Source of the DNA: JAKFWI01 sp031399165
GTDB lineage: Bacteria > Pseudomonadota > Alphaproteobacteria > Caulobacterales > Aquidulcibacteraceae
DNA length: 64,000 nucleotides
Assembly (NCBI GenBank): GCA_031399165.1
Contig: JANNOO010000007.1
Coordinates: 1 to 64,000 of the forward strand
Direction: 5' to 3'
Made by a program: the position numbers and the translations under genes. Positions 52,136 through 61,791 of the stretch are shown in pieces. Below the pieces are notes generated by a model. That model saw nothing but the letters and a program-made list of their open reading frames with translations. It did no database searches and was not told where the DNA came from. Every line of letters starts with the position of its first letter. Position 1 is the stretch's first letter.

Positions 52136-53010
52136 TGGGTCACAGGGCAAAAACCGTAAACAAAAATCCCCAGGGCGTTCGCTGTTTCCACCACCGCGTC
52201 TCGATCGACGATCAGCACGCTTCCCTGTTCAATCGCCACGCCCGCAAGCCCTGCCGCCGCAGCGTTCTGGATCGTAGCGACGCCGATCACGGGCAAATCT
52301 ACGCGACGTTCCTGGTTGGGTTTGGGCCGCTTTACGAGCACACCTCGCCGCACCGCACTCGTGCCGCGGATCGCCTCGGGCAACGCCGCCACGCGCGCGA
52401 GCATTGCATCGGTGCCCTCCTGCGCCTCGACCGCAAGCGTCAGCTCGTCGCATACAACTGCGCCTTGTCCGATATCAAAAGCGCCCAGCGTGGCGGCGAT
52501 CTCGGCAGCGCGTAGAATGTCTTTCATCGACGCATCGTCCGGAAAATACGCGCCTATTGAACCGGCCGGCGCGAGCAGGCCGCCAAGGACCTCTTCCGCT
52601 CCCACAACAAGAAAGCCTTCGCGCTCACATTCGGCAACCAGCGCACGTAACAGGGGATCATCGCCCTGAGCCGCCGCAGCGAGTATCCTTGGCAGCATTT
52701 CAACCGTGCGTTCATCCGGCGCGAATTGTGAGAAGTCCGGACGCCTTACGGCGCCCGCAAGCACCACGGCTTCGCAGCCAGCCCCCGCAAGGCTTGCAAA
52801 GCGCGCTCCCATCTTGTCCAGCGGCGCGTCTTCACCGGGATGATTGGCCAGCGCGGGCGCCGTCAGTGGCGAAATACGCGCAACAAAATATGGAATATCT
52901 GCTAGCCGGCAATGCTCAGCCAGACGCACCGGCAGATCGCCGCCGCCGGCAATGATACCAAGTTTTTTCCAGTTGGCGGGCACGAGCGCCGTCAGTTGTG
53001 CGGCATGCAC
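52132..53010 (-). CDS. lpxI: UDP-2,3-diacylglucosamine pyrophosphatase LpxI
   Basis: 292 residues with a GTG start at 53010 that overlaps the end of lpxA by 19 bases; a GTG at 52983 would avoid the overlap. N-terminal LGIIAGGGDLPVRLAEHCR, then KMGARFASLAGAGCEAVVLA, GAVRRPDFSQ and the DUF1009 C-terminal domain (ILRAAEIAATLGAFDIGQGA, RRVDLPVIGVATIQNA). Hydrolyses UDP-diacylglucosamine to lipid X, replacing LpxH. Located between lpxA and lpxB, as usual in alphaproteobacteria. Confidence 0.93.
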   Translation of the reverse strand: MHAAQLTALVPANWKKLGIIAGGGDLPVRLAEHCRLADIPYFVARISPLTAPALANHPGEDAPLDKMGARFASLAGAGCEAVVLAGAVRRPDFSQFAPDERTVEMLPRILAAAAQGDDPLLRALVAECEREGFLVVGAEEVLGGLLAPAGSIGAYFPDDASMKDILRAAEIAATLGAFDIGQGAVVCDELTLAVEAQEGTDAMLARVAALPEAIRGTSAVRRGVLVKRPKPNQERRVDLPVIGVATIQNAAAAGLAGVAIEQGSVLIVDRDAVVETANALGIFVYGFCPVTQ

Positions 53011-53789
53011 AGCGGGCGCTGCGCATCGGCGCGAATGAAGTCTACGATCTCCATGACTTCGGGCGTTTTTGCATAAGTCATCCCCACATCGTCGAGCCGC
53101 TCCTGGAACGTCCCCTCCTCCGCGAACAGCAACCGGTATGCGGCCCGAATATCGTGAATCAGGTCCCGCGAGAAATTGCGCCGCCGCAGGCCGACGACAT
53201 TGAGGCCGTCAAGGCGCGCATGATTGCCGTGCGCCATACCGTAGGGAATGACGTCCGTGACCACGGCGGCCATGCCGCCAACAAAGGCGTGACGACCGAC
53301 GCGGCCGAATTGGTGGACCGCCGAAAGACCGCCGAGGATCACGTAATCGCCAATCTGGGCGTGGCCGCCAAGCGTGGCTGCGTTGGCGAACACGACATTG
53401 TCGCCCACTGCGCAGTCATGACCAACATGGCTCTGCGCCATGAAATATCCGCCGTCGCCGATGCGGGTGACGCCGCCGTTCTTGCCGCGCACTGTGCCGC
53501 GGTTCATCGACACATGTTCGCGTATCCTGTTGCGCGCGCCTACGATCAGCTTGGTAGGCTCTCCTTTGTAGGACAGGTCTTGAGCGGCGGTGCCCAGCGT
53601 CGTGAAGGGATAGACGATAGTTTCGGAGCCGATCTCGGTGTCGCGCTCGATAAATACATTGGCGATCAGCTTTACCCCATCGTGCAAACGAACGTTCGGG
53701 CCTACGAAGCAGCCGGGACCGATTTCAACGTTCGCGCCGAGCTCCGCGCTGGCGTCGATCACCGCGCCTTGATGCACGCGCGCGCTCAC
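52992..53789 (-). CDS. lpxA: UDP-N-acetylglucosamine acyltransferase
   Basis: 265 residues, GTG start overlapping the fabZ stop (GTGA). Left-handed beta-helix hexapeptide repeats (VHQGAVIDASAELGANVEIG, GPGCFVGPNVRLHDGVKLIA), catalytic His in SHVGHDCAVGDNV, and the C-terminal LNVVGLRRRNFSRDLIHDIR. First step of lipid A synthesis, adding a 3-hydroxyacyl chain to UDP-GlcNAc. Confidence 0.96.
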   Translation of the reverse strand: MSARVHQGAVIDASAELGANVEIGPGCFVGPNVRLHDGVKLIANVFIERDTEIGSETIVYPFTTLGTAAQDLSYKGEPTKLIVGARNRIREHVSMNRGTVRGKNGGVTRIGDGGYFMAQSHVGHDCAVGDNVVFANAATLGGHAQIGDYVILGGLSAVHQFGRVGRHAFVGGMAAVVTDVIPYGMAHGNHARLDGLNVVGLRRRNFSRDLIHDIRAAYRLLFAEEGTFQERLDDVGMTYAKTPEVMEIVDFIRADAQRPLCMPHN

Positions 53790-54265
53790 GGCTCGATCTC
53801 TACGACTTTAGCCGCGAATACGGCTTCGGAAACACGATTGCCGCGGACCTCGGCTTCGCCCTTGAATTTGAATATGCCGCGCCGCGCGAATTGTACCTCG
53901 GCGCGCATCTCCAGCATGTCGCCGGGCACAACCGGCCGGCGGAACTTGGCCCCGTCCACGGACATGAAGAACACCGTGTTGCGCGTCACATCCACGTCAA
54001 GGGACTTGCTGATAAGGATCGCGCCGGTTTGGGCCATGGCTTCCACCATGAGGACGCCGGGCATCATGGGCCGGCCGGGAAAATGACCCTGAAAGAAGGG
54101 CTCGTTATACGTCACCGCCTTGATCCCCCGGATCGATTGCATCGGCACAAAATCGAACGCTCGATCAATCAGAAGGAAGGGATAACGATGCGGCAGACGC
54201 CGCAGAATTTCGGCGATCTCAATGTCGCCCGGGACTGCTTCAGTATCGGCCAAAGGTTCACTCAC
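53786..54265 (-). CDS. fabZ: 3-hydroxyacyl-ACP dehydratase FabZ
   Basis: 159 residues, GTG start overlapping lpxD by eight bases. Hot-dog fold with LPHRYPFLLIDRAFDF (catalytic His), FFQGHFPGRPMMPGVLMVEA (catalytic Glu region) and SVDGAKFRRPVVPGD. Dehydrates 3-hydroxyacyl-ACP for fatty acid elongation, competing with LpxA and LpxD for the same substrate, which explains the conserved lpxD-fabZ-lpxA order. Confidence 0.96.
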   Translation of the reverse strand: MSEPLADTEAVPGDIEIAEILRRLPHRYPFLLIDRAFDFVPMQSIRGIKAVTYNEPFFQGHFPGRPMMPGVLMVEAMAQTGAILISKSLDVDVTRNTVFFMSVDGAKFRRPVVPGDMLEMRAEVQFARRGIFKFKGEAEVRGNRVSEAVFAAKVVEIEP

Positions 54266-55259
54266 TCACTTTGCGGCGGCCCGCCGCGTTCGACAGCCAC
54301 GCCTGTTCGCGCAGGAATTGGCGCAATGGCTTGGCGGGATAACCGCCATGCCTCGCCCCGTCCGGGACGTCGTTTAGCACAGCTGAACCGGCGGCTATCT
54401 GTGCCCGGGCTCCCACGGTCAGGTGATCAGCGACCCCAACACGCCCGCCGAGCATCGCGCCGTCGCCAATCCGGCTGCTGCCGGAGATACCAGCAAAGGC
54501 CGCCATGACTACATTGCGACCCACAACGACGTTGTGGGCGATATGGCTCAGATTGTCGATCTTGGCGCCTTCGCAAATCAGGGTGTCCGCGAACAAGCCC
54601 CGGTCCACCGCCACGCCCGCCCCCAGGGTCACGCGGTCCTGCAGAACGACGCGGCCTATATGCGGCACGTCTAAAGCGCCTTCCGGGCCTGCTGTGACAG
54701 CAAACCCGGCCTGCCCGACGATCGCGCCCGCAAGAATTGTGACGTCATCGCCTATTAGGGCGCAGCAAATCGAAGCGCCTGCGCCGATCCGGCATCGCCG
54801 GCCAATCGCTACACCCGGACCAATGACCACGTTGGGACCTATTACCGCTCCAGCGCCAATACAGGCGTCCGCACCGATGACCACGCCGGGCGCGATGCTG
54901 ACGTCAGGCTCAAACAATGCGTCCGGCGATACGGCCGGACCCCGCGCCTGAAATCCACGTTCGGTAATCAAGCGCCGCAACGCGACGGCGAAATCCGCGC
55001 GTGGATAGTGCGCGACGACTTTTGTGGCGTGCTGAGGCAGAAACGCAAGATTCTCGCGTAGCGCCACAATCGCACCGGCGCGTGTGCTAAGAGGGGCGGT
55101 CAGGCGTCCATCGACAAAGGCGAGGTCTTCGGGGCCGGCGTTCTCGAGATCGGCCGCACCAGCAAGCATACGGCGGCCATCGCCCGCGATCTCGGCGCCC
55201 CCGAACAGCTCGGCGGCGGTCAACGGACCGTTTTTGATGTAGAACCGCTCGTCCAGCAT
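54258..55259 (-). CDS. lpxD: UDP-3-O-acylglucosamine N-acyltransferase
   Basis: 333 residues. Uridine-binding N-terminal domain (about 1-100), a hexapeptide-repeat beta-helix (GVVIGADACIGAGAVIGPNV, VVIGPGVAIGRRCRIGAG), the catalytic His in NLSHIAHNVVVGRNV and a C-terminal helix (KPLRQFLREQAWL). Adds the second 3-hydroxyacyl chain in lipid A synthesis. Follows skp by 33 bases. Confidence 0.95.
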   Translation of the reverse strand: MLDERFYIKNGPLTAAELFGGAEIAGDGRRMLAGAADLENAGPEDLAFVDGRLTAPLSTRAGAIVALRENLAFLPQHATKVVAHYPRADFAVALRRLITERGFQARGPAVSPDALFEPDVSIAPGVVIGADACIGAGAVIGPNVVIGPGVAIGRRCRIGAGASICCALIGDDVTILAGAIVGQAGFAVTAGPEGALDVPHIGRVVLQDRVTLGAGVAVDRGLFADTLICEGAKIDNLSHIAHNVVVGRNVVMAAFAGISGSSRIGDGAMLGGRVGVADHLTVGARAQIAAGSAVLNDVPDGARHGGYPAKPLRQFLREQAWLSNAAGRRKVSE

Positions 55260-55292
55260 ATGCCGCGCCTTCGTCGCAGGCGCTTAATGGGT

Positions 55293-55886
55293 CTATTTTT
55301 GCGGCTGGGTCAAATCGACCTTCTTGACATCCACCGTCTTCACCCGATTGTTAAACCGGCTCAGCACATCAGCAGTTACATCCGCTGCTGGCGCTAAAAT
55401 CGCAACGTTGCTCCTATCGAGAACCACAACGGCGCCCTTGGCCGTCATCGCGGCCCGAACGTCCGGCTCGGCGGCGGCCAGAACGGCCTGGATCGTTTGC
55501 TGTTGGGTAGCGTCCAACTCTGCACGGCGAACTTGTTGCTTTTGCGCGAATGCGTTTTCGCGCTGCGCATAGGTTACGTATTTCGCCTTCAACGCAGCGT
55601 CTTTGTTCAACTCTGCATTGACCTGATCGCTGTTTTTATCCTTGAACCTGGGAGCCCAGGTCCCGTCGGATTCAGCCTTGAGCGCTTTTGCTTCCGGGTC
55701 GAGTTCGCGGGTAATGCCATCCGCGATCGCCTTGAGTTTCGCCTGAGCGTCCTTACCGGCGGTCGATTCTGTATAAACGCGCTGGAGATCAACGATCACG
55801 ATTTCGGCCGCATGAGCCGGAAGCGTTACTCCACACAGGCCAAGTAACGCGGCGACGGCAAAGGCATGCTGCAGAGATGTTTTCAT
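55293..55886 (-). CDS. OmpH/Skp-family periplasmic chaperone
   Basis: 197 residues from the ATG at 55886, with GAGG six bases upstream; earlier in-frame ATGs lack spacing. Signal peptide MKTSLQHAFAVAALLGLCGV ending LPAHAAE, then IVIVDLQRVYTESTAGKDAQ, the OmpH start, and long charged helices (LNKDAALKAKYVTYAQRENA, KQQVRRAELDATQQQTIQAV) that form the Skp tentacles. Guards outer-membrane proteins on their way to BamA, whose gene ends 24 bases upstream of this start. Confidence 0.9.
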   Translation of the reverse strand: MKTSLQHAFAVAALLGLCGVTLPAHAAEIVIVDLQRVYTESTAGKDAQAKLKAIADGITRELDPEAKALKAESDGTWAPRFKDKNSDQVNAELNKDAALKAKYVTYAQRENAFAQKQQVRRAELDATQQQTIQAVLAAAEPDVRAAMTAKGAVVVLDRSNVAILAPAADVTADVLSRFNNRVKTVDVKKVDLTQPQK

Positions 55887-55910
55887 AGCCAACCTCATAT
55901 GAACCAAGCG

Positions 55911-58484
55911 CTAGAACCGTGTCCTCGTGCTGAAGCGGAAGCTCTTGCTCTGATCGTAATCTTCTTTCGCCAGGGGATGCGAGAAGTCGAACTGTACGGG
56001 GCCGAAAGGCGAATCCCAGAAAACGCTGAGGCCCGCTGCTGCACGCAAACTCGCATCATCTTTTATAAGACTCGTAGTAGTCTCCGTCCCGTCATCGATG
56101 ACAACCGTGCGCTTATCGTCTTCGTCGAGCAGGCCGACTGTGCCGAACTCGGCGAACAAAGCTGCGCCAATACCGTATTCTTTCGGCAGGCCGGTGGGAA
56201 ATTCCAACTGCAATGTGCCGATAGAGTAGAGTTTGCCGCCCAGAGAATCGCCGTTGGTTACTTCGGTCAGCGCGCCTGTCGCGTTGTCTGTAACCTGCAC
56301 GATGTTGCGCGGGCCGATACCGGCGACATCGAAGCCGCGAAAGCTGGAGCCGCCCTTGAAGAAGCGGTCGTTGATCCGGACGTTGTCTCCGCCCCAGCCC
56401 ATGATATAGCCGGCCTGCAGCTTTAAGCTGGCGATCGTATTGAGCGGCAAGCCGCGATAGATGCCGGCGTTTACGTCGGTGCGGAAATAGTTCACTTCGC
56501 CGCCAAGACCCGCGAAATCCTGGCGCACGTTCATGTCAAAGCCGCCTGTCGGCTTTATCGCATCGTTGCGGCGGTCCCAGCTATAGGAATAGCTGAGCAC
56601 CGACGTGAGGAACTTGCCCTTCTGATCGCAAAGAACCGAGCGGCCGATATAAGATGGATCGCACTGATCGACGACAGAGCCATCAGCGAGGGTCACATCC
56701 GCTTCGGCGATTTGAGTGTCGTCCTCACGAAGTGTGTACGTGAGTCCGAGATTGGTTGTTCCGCCAAGGGGAAAGCCCGCCCGCAGCGAAGCGCCGGTCG
56801 CTTGGTTTGAGTACGAGGATTCGCTGAGATAATCCGTCGCGATCGAGAACAGATCGACGCCCGCGCTCAGATTGCGCCCAAGGAAACGCGGCTCGGTGAA
56901 GCGAAGATCCACGGTTTTCTGATACTGGCTGGTCGATGCGCGCGCGCGCAGATATTGGCCCTGGCCACGCAGATTGCGCTGCTCGACCGACACGTCGAAC
57001 AGAAATGAATCGCTAGAAGAATAGCCCGCCGCAAACGCCAATTGGCCCGTGGCCTCTTCGGTAACCTTGACTTCCACGACAGATCGATCGGCTTGGCTGC
57101 CTGGCTTGTCGGTAACCTCAACTTCCTTGAAGAACCCTAGCGCGCGCACGCGCTGCCTGGAACGATCCAGCAGAACGCGGTTAAATGCATCGCCTTCGGA
57201 AATGCGCACCTCGCGCCGGATGACACGATCGACCGTGCTGGTGTTGCCGACCACGTCAATGCGTTCAACGAATACGCGCGGCCCTTCATTCACCTCGAAC
57301 GTGAGATCGACCGTACGCGCTTCTGTGTTACGCGTGACACGCGGGCGAATCTCCACGTTGGCGTAACCGGCGGTGCCGGCAATGAAGGTCAAAGCGTCGA
57401 TCGTGTTTTCGATCTGCTCGCCCTGATATTCTTCACCTGTTTTGATCGGTACGGCGGCGCGAAGAAGGTCTTTAGGCAATTTATCGAGTTCGGTCGCCAC
57501 ATCGATTTTGCCGAACTGGTACTTCTCGCCCTCATCCACCGTGAAGGTGACGAAGAAATCCTTCTGGTCGGGCGTCAGCTCAGCGACGGCTGACACAACG
57601 CGGAAATCAGCATAGCCGCGGTTGGTATACTGCTGACGAAGAAGCTCGCGATCGTATTCGAGTTGGTCCGGGTCGTAATTGTCCGCATTGGTAAATAGCT
57701 TCCACCAGCGTGATTGCTCAGTGCGGATAGCGCTGCGCAGCGTACCGTCTGAAAACGCTTCATTGCCGACGAAGTTGATGCTTTTGATGTGCGTGACGGG
57801 CCCTTCATCGACCTTAAAAATAAGATCGACGCGGTTCTGGTCGAGTTGTTTGACCTGTGGCGTGACCGTAGCGGCAAACCGGCCAGATCGCCGGTAGACT
57901 TCGACGATCCGCTGCACATCACCCTGGACGCGCGCAGCGGTAAAGACCGCACGCGGCTTGGCTTGCAGATCTTTTTCGACGCGATCTTGCTTCATCGCAC
58001 GCAGACCTTCGAAAACTACCCGATTGATGATCGGGTTTTCGACCACGCTCACGACAAGGTCGGTGTCTTGCTGCGCGATCTGCACGTCGGCAAAAAGGCC
58101 AGTGGCGAACAGAGTCTTCAGCGAAAGATCGATCCGCTCAGGATCGGCGGTGTCGCCCGGCTGAATCGAAAGATAGGAAATCACCGTGCTGGATTCGATC
58201 CGCTGGTTTCCCTGCACCTGAATCCGCCGGATCGCCGGAGCTTGTTGTGCAGCGCCTGCGACTGCGGCCGGAGCGGCTGCGGCGCGCGGGGCTGTTGCCG
58301 GCGCTACTGGCGCAGTTGCCGCAGGCGGCCGAGGCGCGACCGGGCCTGCGGGTGGCGTAGCCGGCGCAGCAGCGCCCTGCGCGTGCGCCACGTTGGCGTC
58401 CACGACCCATGCGCCTGTACCAGCGCTCACCGTAGCGACGCAGCTCACTGCGCCGAGCAGGACTTCCCTAAACCCGCGCTTCAT
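55911..58484 (-). CDS. bamA: Outer-membrane protein assembly factor BamA
   Basis: 857 residues from the ATG at 58484, with GAGG four bases upstream. Signal region MKRGFREVLLGAVSCVATVS and on to VAHAQG, then an Ala/Pro-rich stretch of about 55 residues not present in E. coli BamA. Five POTRA domains follow (from IRRIQVQGNQRIESSTVISY to DVVGNTSTVDRVIRREVRIS), and a 16-strand barrel with the loop-6 motif in RFFKGGSSFRGFDVAGIGPR (V/IRGF-type). The end RFSTRTRF carries the aromatic C-terminal residue. Inserts beta-barrel proteins in the outer membrane. Confidence 0.96.
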   Translation of the reverse strand: MKRGFREVLLGAVSCVATVSAGTGAWVVDANVAHAQGAAAPATPPAGPVAPRPPAATAPVAPATAPRAAAAPAAVAGAAQQAPAIRRIQVQGNQRIESSTVISYLSIQPGDTADPERIDLSLKTLFATGLFADVQIAQQDTDLVVSVVENPIINRVVFEGLRAMKQDRVEKDLQAKPRAVFTAARVQGDVQRIVEVYRRSGRFAATVTPQVKQLDQNRVDLIFKVDEGPVTHIKSINFVGNEAFSDGTLRSAIRTEQSRWWKLFTNADNYDPDQLEYDRELLRQQYTNRGYADFRVVSAVAELTPDQKDFFVTFTVDEGEKYQFGKIDVATELDKLPKDLLRAAVPIKTGEEYQGEQIENTIDALTFIAGTAGYANVEIRPRVTRNTEARTVDLTFEVNEGPRVFVERIDVVGNTSTVDRVIRREVRISEGDAFNRVLLDRSRQRVRALGFFKEVEVTDKPGSQADRSVVEVKVTEEATGQLAFAAGYSSSDSFLFDVSVEQRNLRGQGQYLRARASTSQYQKTVDLRFTEPRFLGRNLSAGVDLFSIATDYLSESSYSNQATGASLRAGFPLGGTTNLGLTYTLREDDTQIAEADVTLADGSVVDQCDPSYIGRSVLCDQKGKFLTSVLSYSYSWDRRNDAIKPTGGFDMNVRQDFAGLGGEVNYFRTDVNAGIYRGLPLNTIASLKLQAGYIMGWGGDNVRINDRFFKGGSSFRGFDVAGIGPRNIVQVTDNATGALTEVTNGDSLGGKLYSIGTLQLEFPTGLPKEYGIGAALFAEFGTVGLLDEDDKRTVVIDDGTETTTSLIKDDASLRAAAGLSVFWDSPFGPVQFDFSHPLAKEDYDQSKSFRFSTRTRF

Positions 58485-58523
58485 GAACCCTCGAGCGATC
58501 CCGCGTCCCCCTGAACCCACGGC

Positions 58524-59738
58524 TTAAGACAGCATCCCGCGAAGAAACTCAAGGACGTTGAGCCGCTGCAGGTCGTTCCAGGTGGCAAACACGAACAGTG
58601 ATCCGAGCAGCGCCAAGCCCGCCCTGAAGCCCAACATCTGGGTCTTCACATCGAGCGGACGCCCGCGCACGGCCTCGATTCCGTAGAACAAGAGATGGCC
58701 GCCATCGAGAATCGGAATGGGCAATAGATTGACGATTCCGACCGCCACCGAAAGGGTGGCTGCCCAACCGATCAACCCGCCAAGCAGGTTTTCCAATTGT
58801 TGCTGCAAGGTCGGTCCGGAGGTCGAACCTTTGGCGACCTGGCCAGACATATCCAAGATTCCAAGAGGCCCGGCGATGTGTTCTGCAGAGGCGCGGCCGC
58901 TGAAAACATTGCCGATATAGGCGCCTGTACTGGAAATGATCGTCCAGACCTGCCCAGCGCCAGCACCGAACGCTTCAACGGGCCCGAGGCGTTCAATTTT
59001 GCGCTCTTCCGGACTGGTCATCCGGCTTATGCCAAGAACGCCTTCAGTACGCTCAACGCCCTCGGCGCTCATTATTTTTCGTCCCGCTGGGGTGGCGGTG
59101 ACCGTTACGATCTCATCGCCGCGCCGCACCTGCACGCGCATCTGCTGATCGATCCGGGACGGAATCGTGTTCCGCAGCGCCCCCCATGTTTCGATGGGCT
59201 TATCGTCGATCGCGATAACGACGTCGCCCGGCTTGAAGCCAGCGGCCGCGGCGGGTGAGGCTGCCTGGACCGTATCTATGCGCGGCGACAGCGCTGCTTC
59301 ATCGGTGGCGTCACGCCCAAACACCATCAGCAGCAAAGCAAACGCGGCAATGGAGAAGATGAAGTTTGCCGCAGGTCCCGCGGCGGCTACAGCCGCGCGA
59401 ACGCGAATGGGTTGAGCGTGATAAAGCCCCCGCCTGCGCGCTTCCGCCAATTCGGCTGGATCTGAGGGCGCCTCGGCGGGCATTGTACTGCTGGGATCAG
59501 AATCATCGACAAACTTGACGTAGCCACCGAGCGGCAACGATCCGATTTTCCACTGCACCCCATTGCGATCTTTCCACGCAGCAAGGCTTTTGCCGAAGCC
59601 GATCGAAAACGCTTCTATGGCGACGCCACACCATTTGGCGACCTGAAAATGGCCAAACTCGTGGACGAATACGACGAGGCTCAGCACAAAAACAAATGCG
59701 CCGACATGGGTCAGCAAATCCTGAACGGCAGTCAGCAT
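58524..59738 (-). CDS. rseP: RIP metalloprotease RseP
   Basis: 404 residues. Site-2 protease with HEFGH in VFVHEFGHFQVAKWCGV, the second zinc ligand in LLPIPILDGGHLLFYGIEAV, four membrane helices and one PDZ domain (about 165-240: AAGFKPGDVVIAIDDKPIET). Cleaves anti-sigma factors and signal-peptide remnants in the membrane. Standard place between dxr and bamA. Confidence 0.94.
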   Translation of the reverse strand: MLTAVQDLLTHVGAFVFVLSLVVFVHEFGHFQVAKWCGVAIEAFSIGFGKSLAAWKDRNGVQWKIGSLPLGGYVKFVDDSDPSSTMPAEAPSDPAELAEARRRGLYHAQPIRVRAAVAAAGPAANFIFSIAAFALLLMVFGRDATDEAALSPRIDTVQAASPAAAAGFKPGDVVIAIDDKPIETWGALRNTIPSRIDQQMRVQVRRGDEIVTVTATPAGRKIMSAEGVERTEGVLGISRMTSPEERKIERLGPVEAFGAGAGQVWTIISSTGAYIGNVFSGRASAEHIAGPLGILDMSGQVAKGSTSGPTLQQQLENLLGGLIGWAATLSVAVGIVNLLPIPILDGGHLLFYGIEAVRGRPLDVKTQMLGFRAGLALLGSLFVFATWNDLQRLNVLEFLRGMLS

Positions 59739-59756
59739 TCTAACCTATTTACTCCC

Positions 59757-60953
59757 TCAAGCGGCTCTACGCCGCTCCGTCTCTTGGCTCGCCCAGAGCC
59801 TGCCCAAGGCATCGACCTCAAGCACCTCACCCAAGGATGAAGGCGATTTTGCGCTCATCGACTCGACTTCCTGCCGGTCTAGCACAGCCTCGACGATACC
59901 TGCGATGTCGAGAAAGCCTATTCGCCTCTCAAGGAAGGCGGCCACGGCGAACTCGTTTGCCGCGTTGAGCAAGATCGGCGCAGGCCCATTGGCGGCCATG
60001 GCGCGCCGGGCCAGTTCCAGCGCCGGAAACCGCTCACGATCGGGCTGCTCGAAGGTCAAATTCCCCAATCCCGCAAGATCCAGCCGCGCCGTATTCAGAT
60101 GAGCCCGCCGGGGCCATGCCAGGGCGTGAACAATCGCCACCCGCATATCCGCCGGTCCCATATGAGCAAGAACCGAACCATCACAATAGGATACGAGTGC
60201 GTGGACGGCCTGTTGCGGGTGAATGACGAGGTCAATGCGATCGGGACTAAGGTCGAAAAGGCAAGCTGCCTCGATCTGTTCTAGTCCCTTGTTCATCAAC
60301 GTGGCGCTATCGACCGAAATCTTCGCGCCCATGGAGAAATTGGGATGCTTGCAGGCCTGCTCCGGCGTCGCTGCCGCCATCGCCTGACGGGTCCAGTTGC
60401 GGAAGGGGCCGCCTGAGCCCGTCAGGGTGATGCGCTCCACGCCCTTGCCGTCGCCGAGCACCTGGAACGCGCCGTTATGCTCTGAATCGACTGGCAAAAG
60501 GCGTGCGCCGCTGCGCGCCGCCGCCGCCTTCATGATCTGTCCTGCGCAGACCAAACTTTCTTTGTTGGCCAGCGCAACGGCCGCGCCGCGCTCGATCGCG
60601 GCCAAGGTTGGCGCGATCGCCGCAGCGCCAACAATCGCCGACATCACCCAATCAGCGTTGCGGTCCGCGGCCTCCTTGATCGCGCTGGGGCCGGCGCCGA
60701 CGGCAGCGCCCGTGTCCTTGAGCGCAGCGCGCGCTTCCTCCAGCTTTGCAGGATCGGCAATGGCGACGAACGCGGGTCGCAAACGGCGGGCCATATCGGC
60801 GAGTCCGGCTACATCGCGGCCAGCGGTAAGCGCCTCAACCTCGATTTCTGCTTGTCCGTTTGCACGCAATTCCTCGATCACGCGCGCTGTTGATTGGCCA
60901 ATTGAGCCTGTGACACCGAGCACCGTGACGCGCCTGACCAGCTGGCCGCTCAT
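59757..60953 (-). CDS. dxr: 1-deoxy-D-xylulose 5-phosphate reductoisomerase
   Basis: 398 residues. NADPH-binding VLGVTGSIGQSTARVIEELR, ALANKESLVCAGQI, LPVDSEHNGAFQVL (metal ligands), ITLTGSGGPFRNW, and the SVDSATLMNKGLEQIEAACL helix. Makes MEP, the first committed isoprenoid precursor; ispDF at 19.4-20.5 kb carries later steps and UppS downstream in the pathway is encoded two genes away. Start overlaps the cdsA stop (ATGA). Confidence 0.96.
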   Translation of the reverse strand: MSGQLVRRVTVLGVTGSIGQSTARVIEELRANGQAEIEVEALTAGRDVAGLADMARRLRPAFVAIADPAKLEEARAALKDTGAAVGAGPSAIKEAADRNADWVMSAIVGAAAIAPTLAAIERGAAVALANKESLVCAGQIMKAAAARSGARLLPVDSEHNGAFQVLGDGKGVERITLTGSGGPFRNWTRQAMAAATPEQACKHPNFSMGAKISVDSATLMNKGLEQIEAACLFDLSPDRIDLVIHPQQAVHALVSYCDGSVLAHMGPADMRVAIVHALAWPRRAHLNTARLDLAGLGNLTFEQPDRERFPALELARRAMAANGPAPILLNAANEFAVAAFLERRIGFLDIAGIVEAVLDRQEVESMSAKSPSSLGEVLEVDALGRLWASQETERRRAA

Positions 60954-61789
60954 GATGCCATTCCGAACAAGCGCTCAACAGCGCGGGGAAAGAACAATAG
61001 CGCCGCCGAGACCGCCAGTGACGCGGCCATCAGGCCGTCGATCCGATCGAGCACGCCGCCATGGCCCGGTATCAGCTGGCTGGCGTCCTTCACCCCGTAC
61101 CGGCGCTTGATCATCGATTCCAACAAATCTCCAGCCATCCCTATGCCCGCGATCGCGAAACCAATCCCCAGCCACGCGGTTTGATCCGCGCCTATAAGCC
61201 CGCCATAGGCGGCGCCAGCGAGCGCGCCGGCAAGCAAGCCGCCAGCAAGCCCGGCGACCGTTTTCTTCTCGGAGATACTCGGCACGAGCTTCGGCCCTCC
61301 GACAAGGCGGCCGACAAAATATGCCGCACCGTCCGCTGCCCAGATAATGGCGAAGAGACTAATGGCGGCAACGAGGCCGATGCCAGGATAAGCGCGTATC
61401 CATAGAAAGGCCACGCAAGGCGCGGCGATATAAAGCACCCCGGCAAAACGCTCTACGGCGCCGCGTGGTCCCGCCGCACGAAACCGGCGAAGGCCCGATG
61501 CTGCGCCCACTGCAACGGCCCATGCCAGACCCAGCGGCGCTTGACCGACGCTGGTGAGCATGACCGCACCCAGCGCGCCAGCAAGCACAAACCAGAATGG
61601 AACCATCGGACCGCGCGGTTCAGACATCGAGGCCCATTCCCAGGCCATCGCTACAACAGCCGCCGCGGTGGCCGCCGATAGCCACGGCCCGCCCGCCGCG
61701 GCTGCGCCGAGAGCCAATGGAATGAGCGAGGCCGCCGACAAAAGCCGCGGTCCTAGGTCTTCCACACGGCGCGCGATCGGATTTGCCAC
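60950..61789 (-). CDS. cdsA: Phosphatidate cytidylyltransferase
   Basis: 279 residues, GTG start. Seven to eight membrane helices, and the CDP-alcohol signature near the end: KRRYGVKDASQLIPGHGGVL followed by DRIDGLMAA, with DGAAYFVGRLVGG earlier. Makes CDP-diacylglycerol for phospholipid synthesis at the inner membrane. Two bases after uppS on the same strand. Confidence 0.94.
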   Translation of the reverse strand: MANPIARRVEDLGPRLLSAASLIPLALGAAAAGGPWLSAATAAAVVAMAWEWASMSEPRGPMVPFWFVLAGALGAVMLTSVGQAPLGLAWAVAVGAASGLRRFRAAGPRGAVERFAGVLYIAAPCVAFLWIRAYPGIGLVAAISLFAIIWAADGAAYFVGRLVGGPKLVPSISEKKTVAGLAGGLLAGALAGAAYGGLIGADQTAWLGIGFAIAGIGMAGDLLESMIKRRYGVKDASQLIPGHGGVLDRIDGLMAASLAVSAALLFFPRAVERLFGMAS

Positions 61790-61791
61790 GC

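Noticed and set aside
52998..54086. 362-codon plus-strand open frame opposite lpxA and fabZ
   Set aside because: Antisense to two certain genes and without any recognisable domain.
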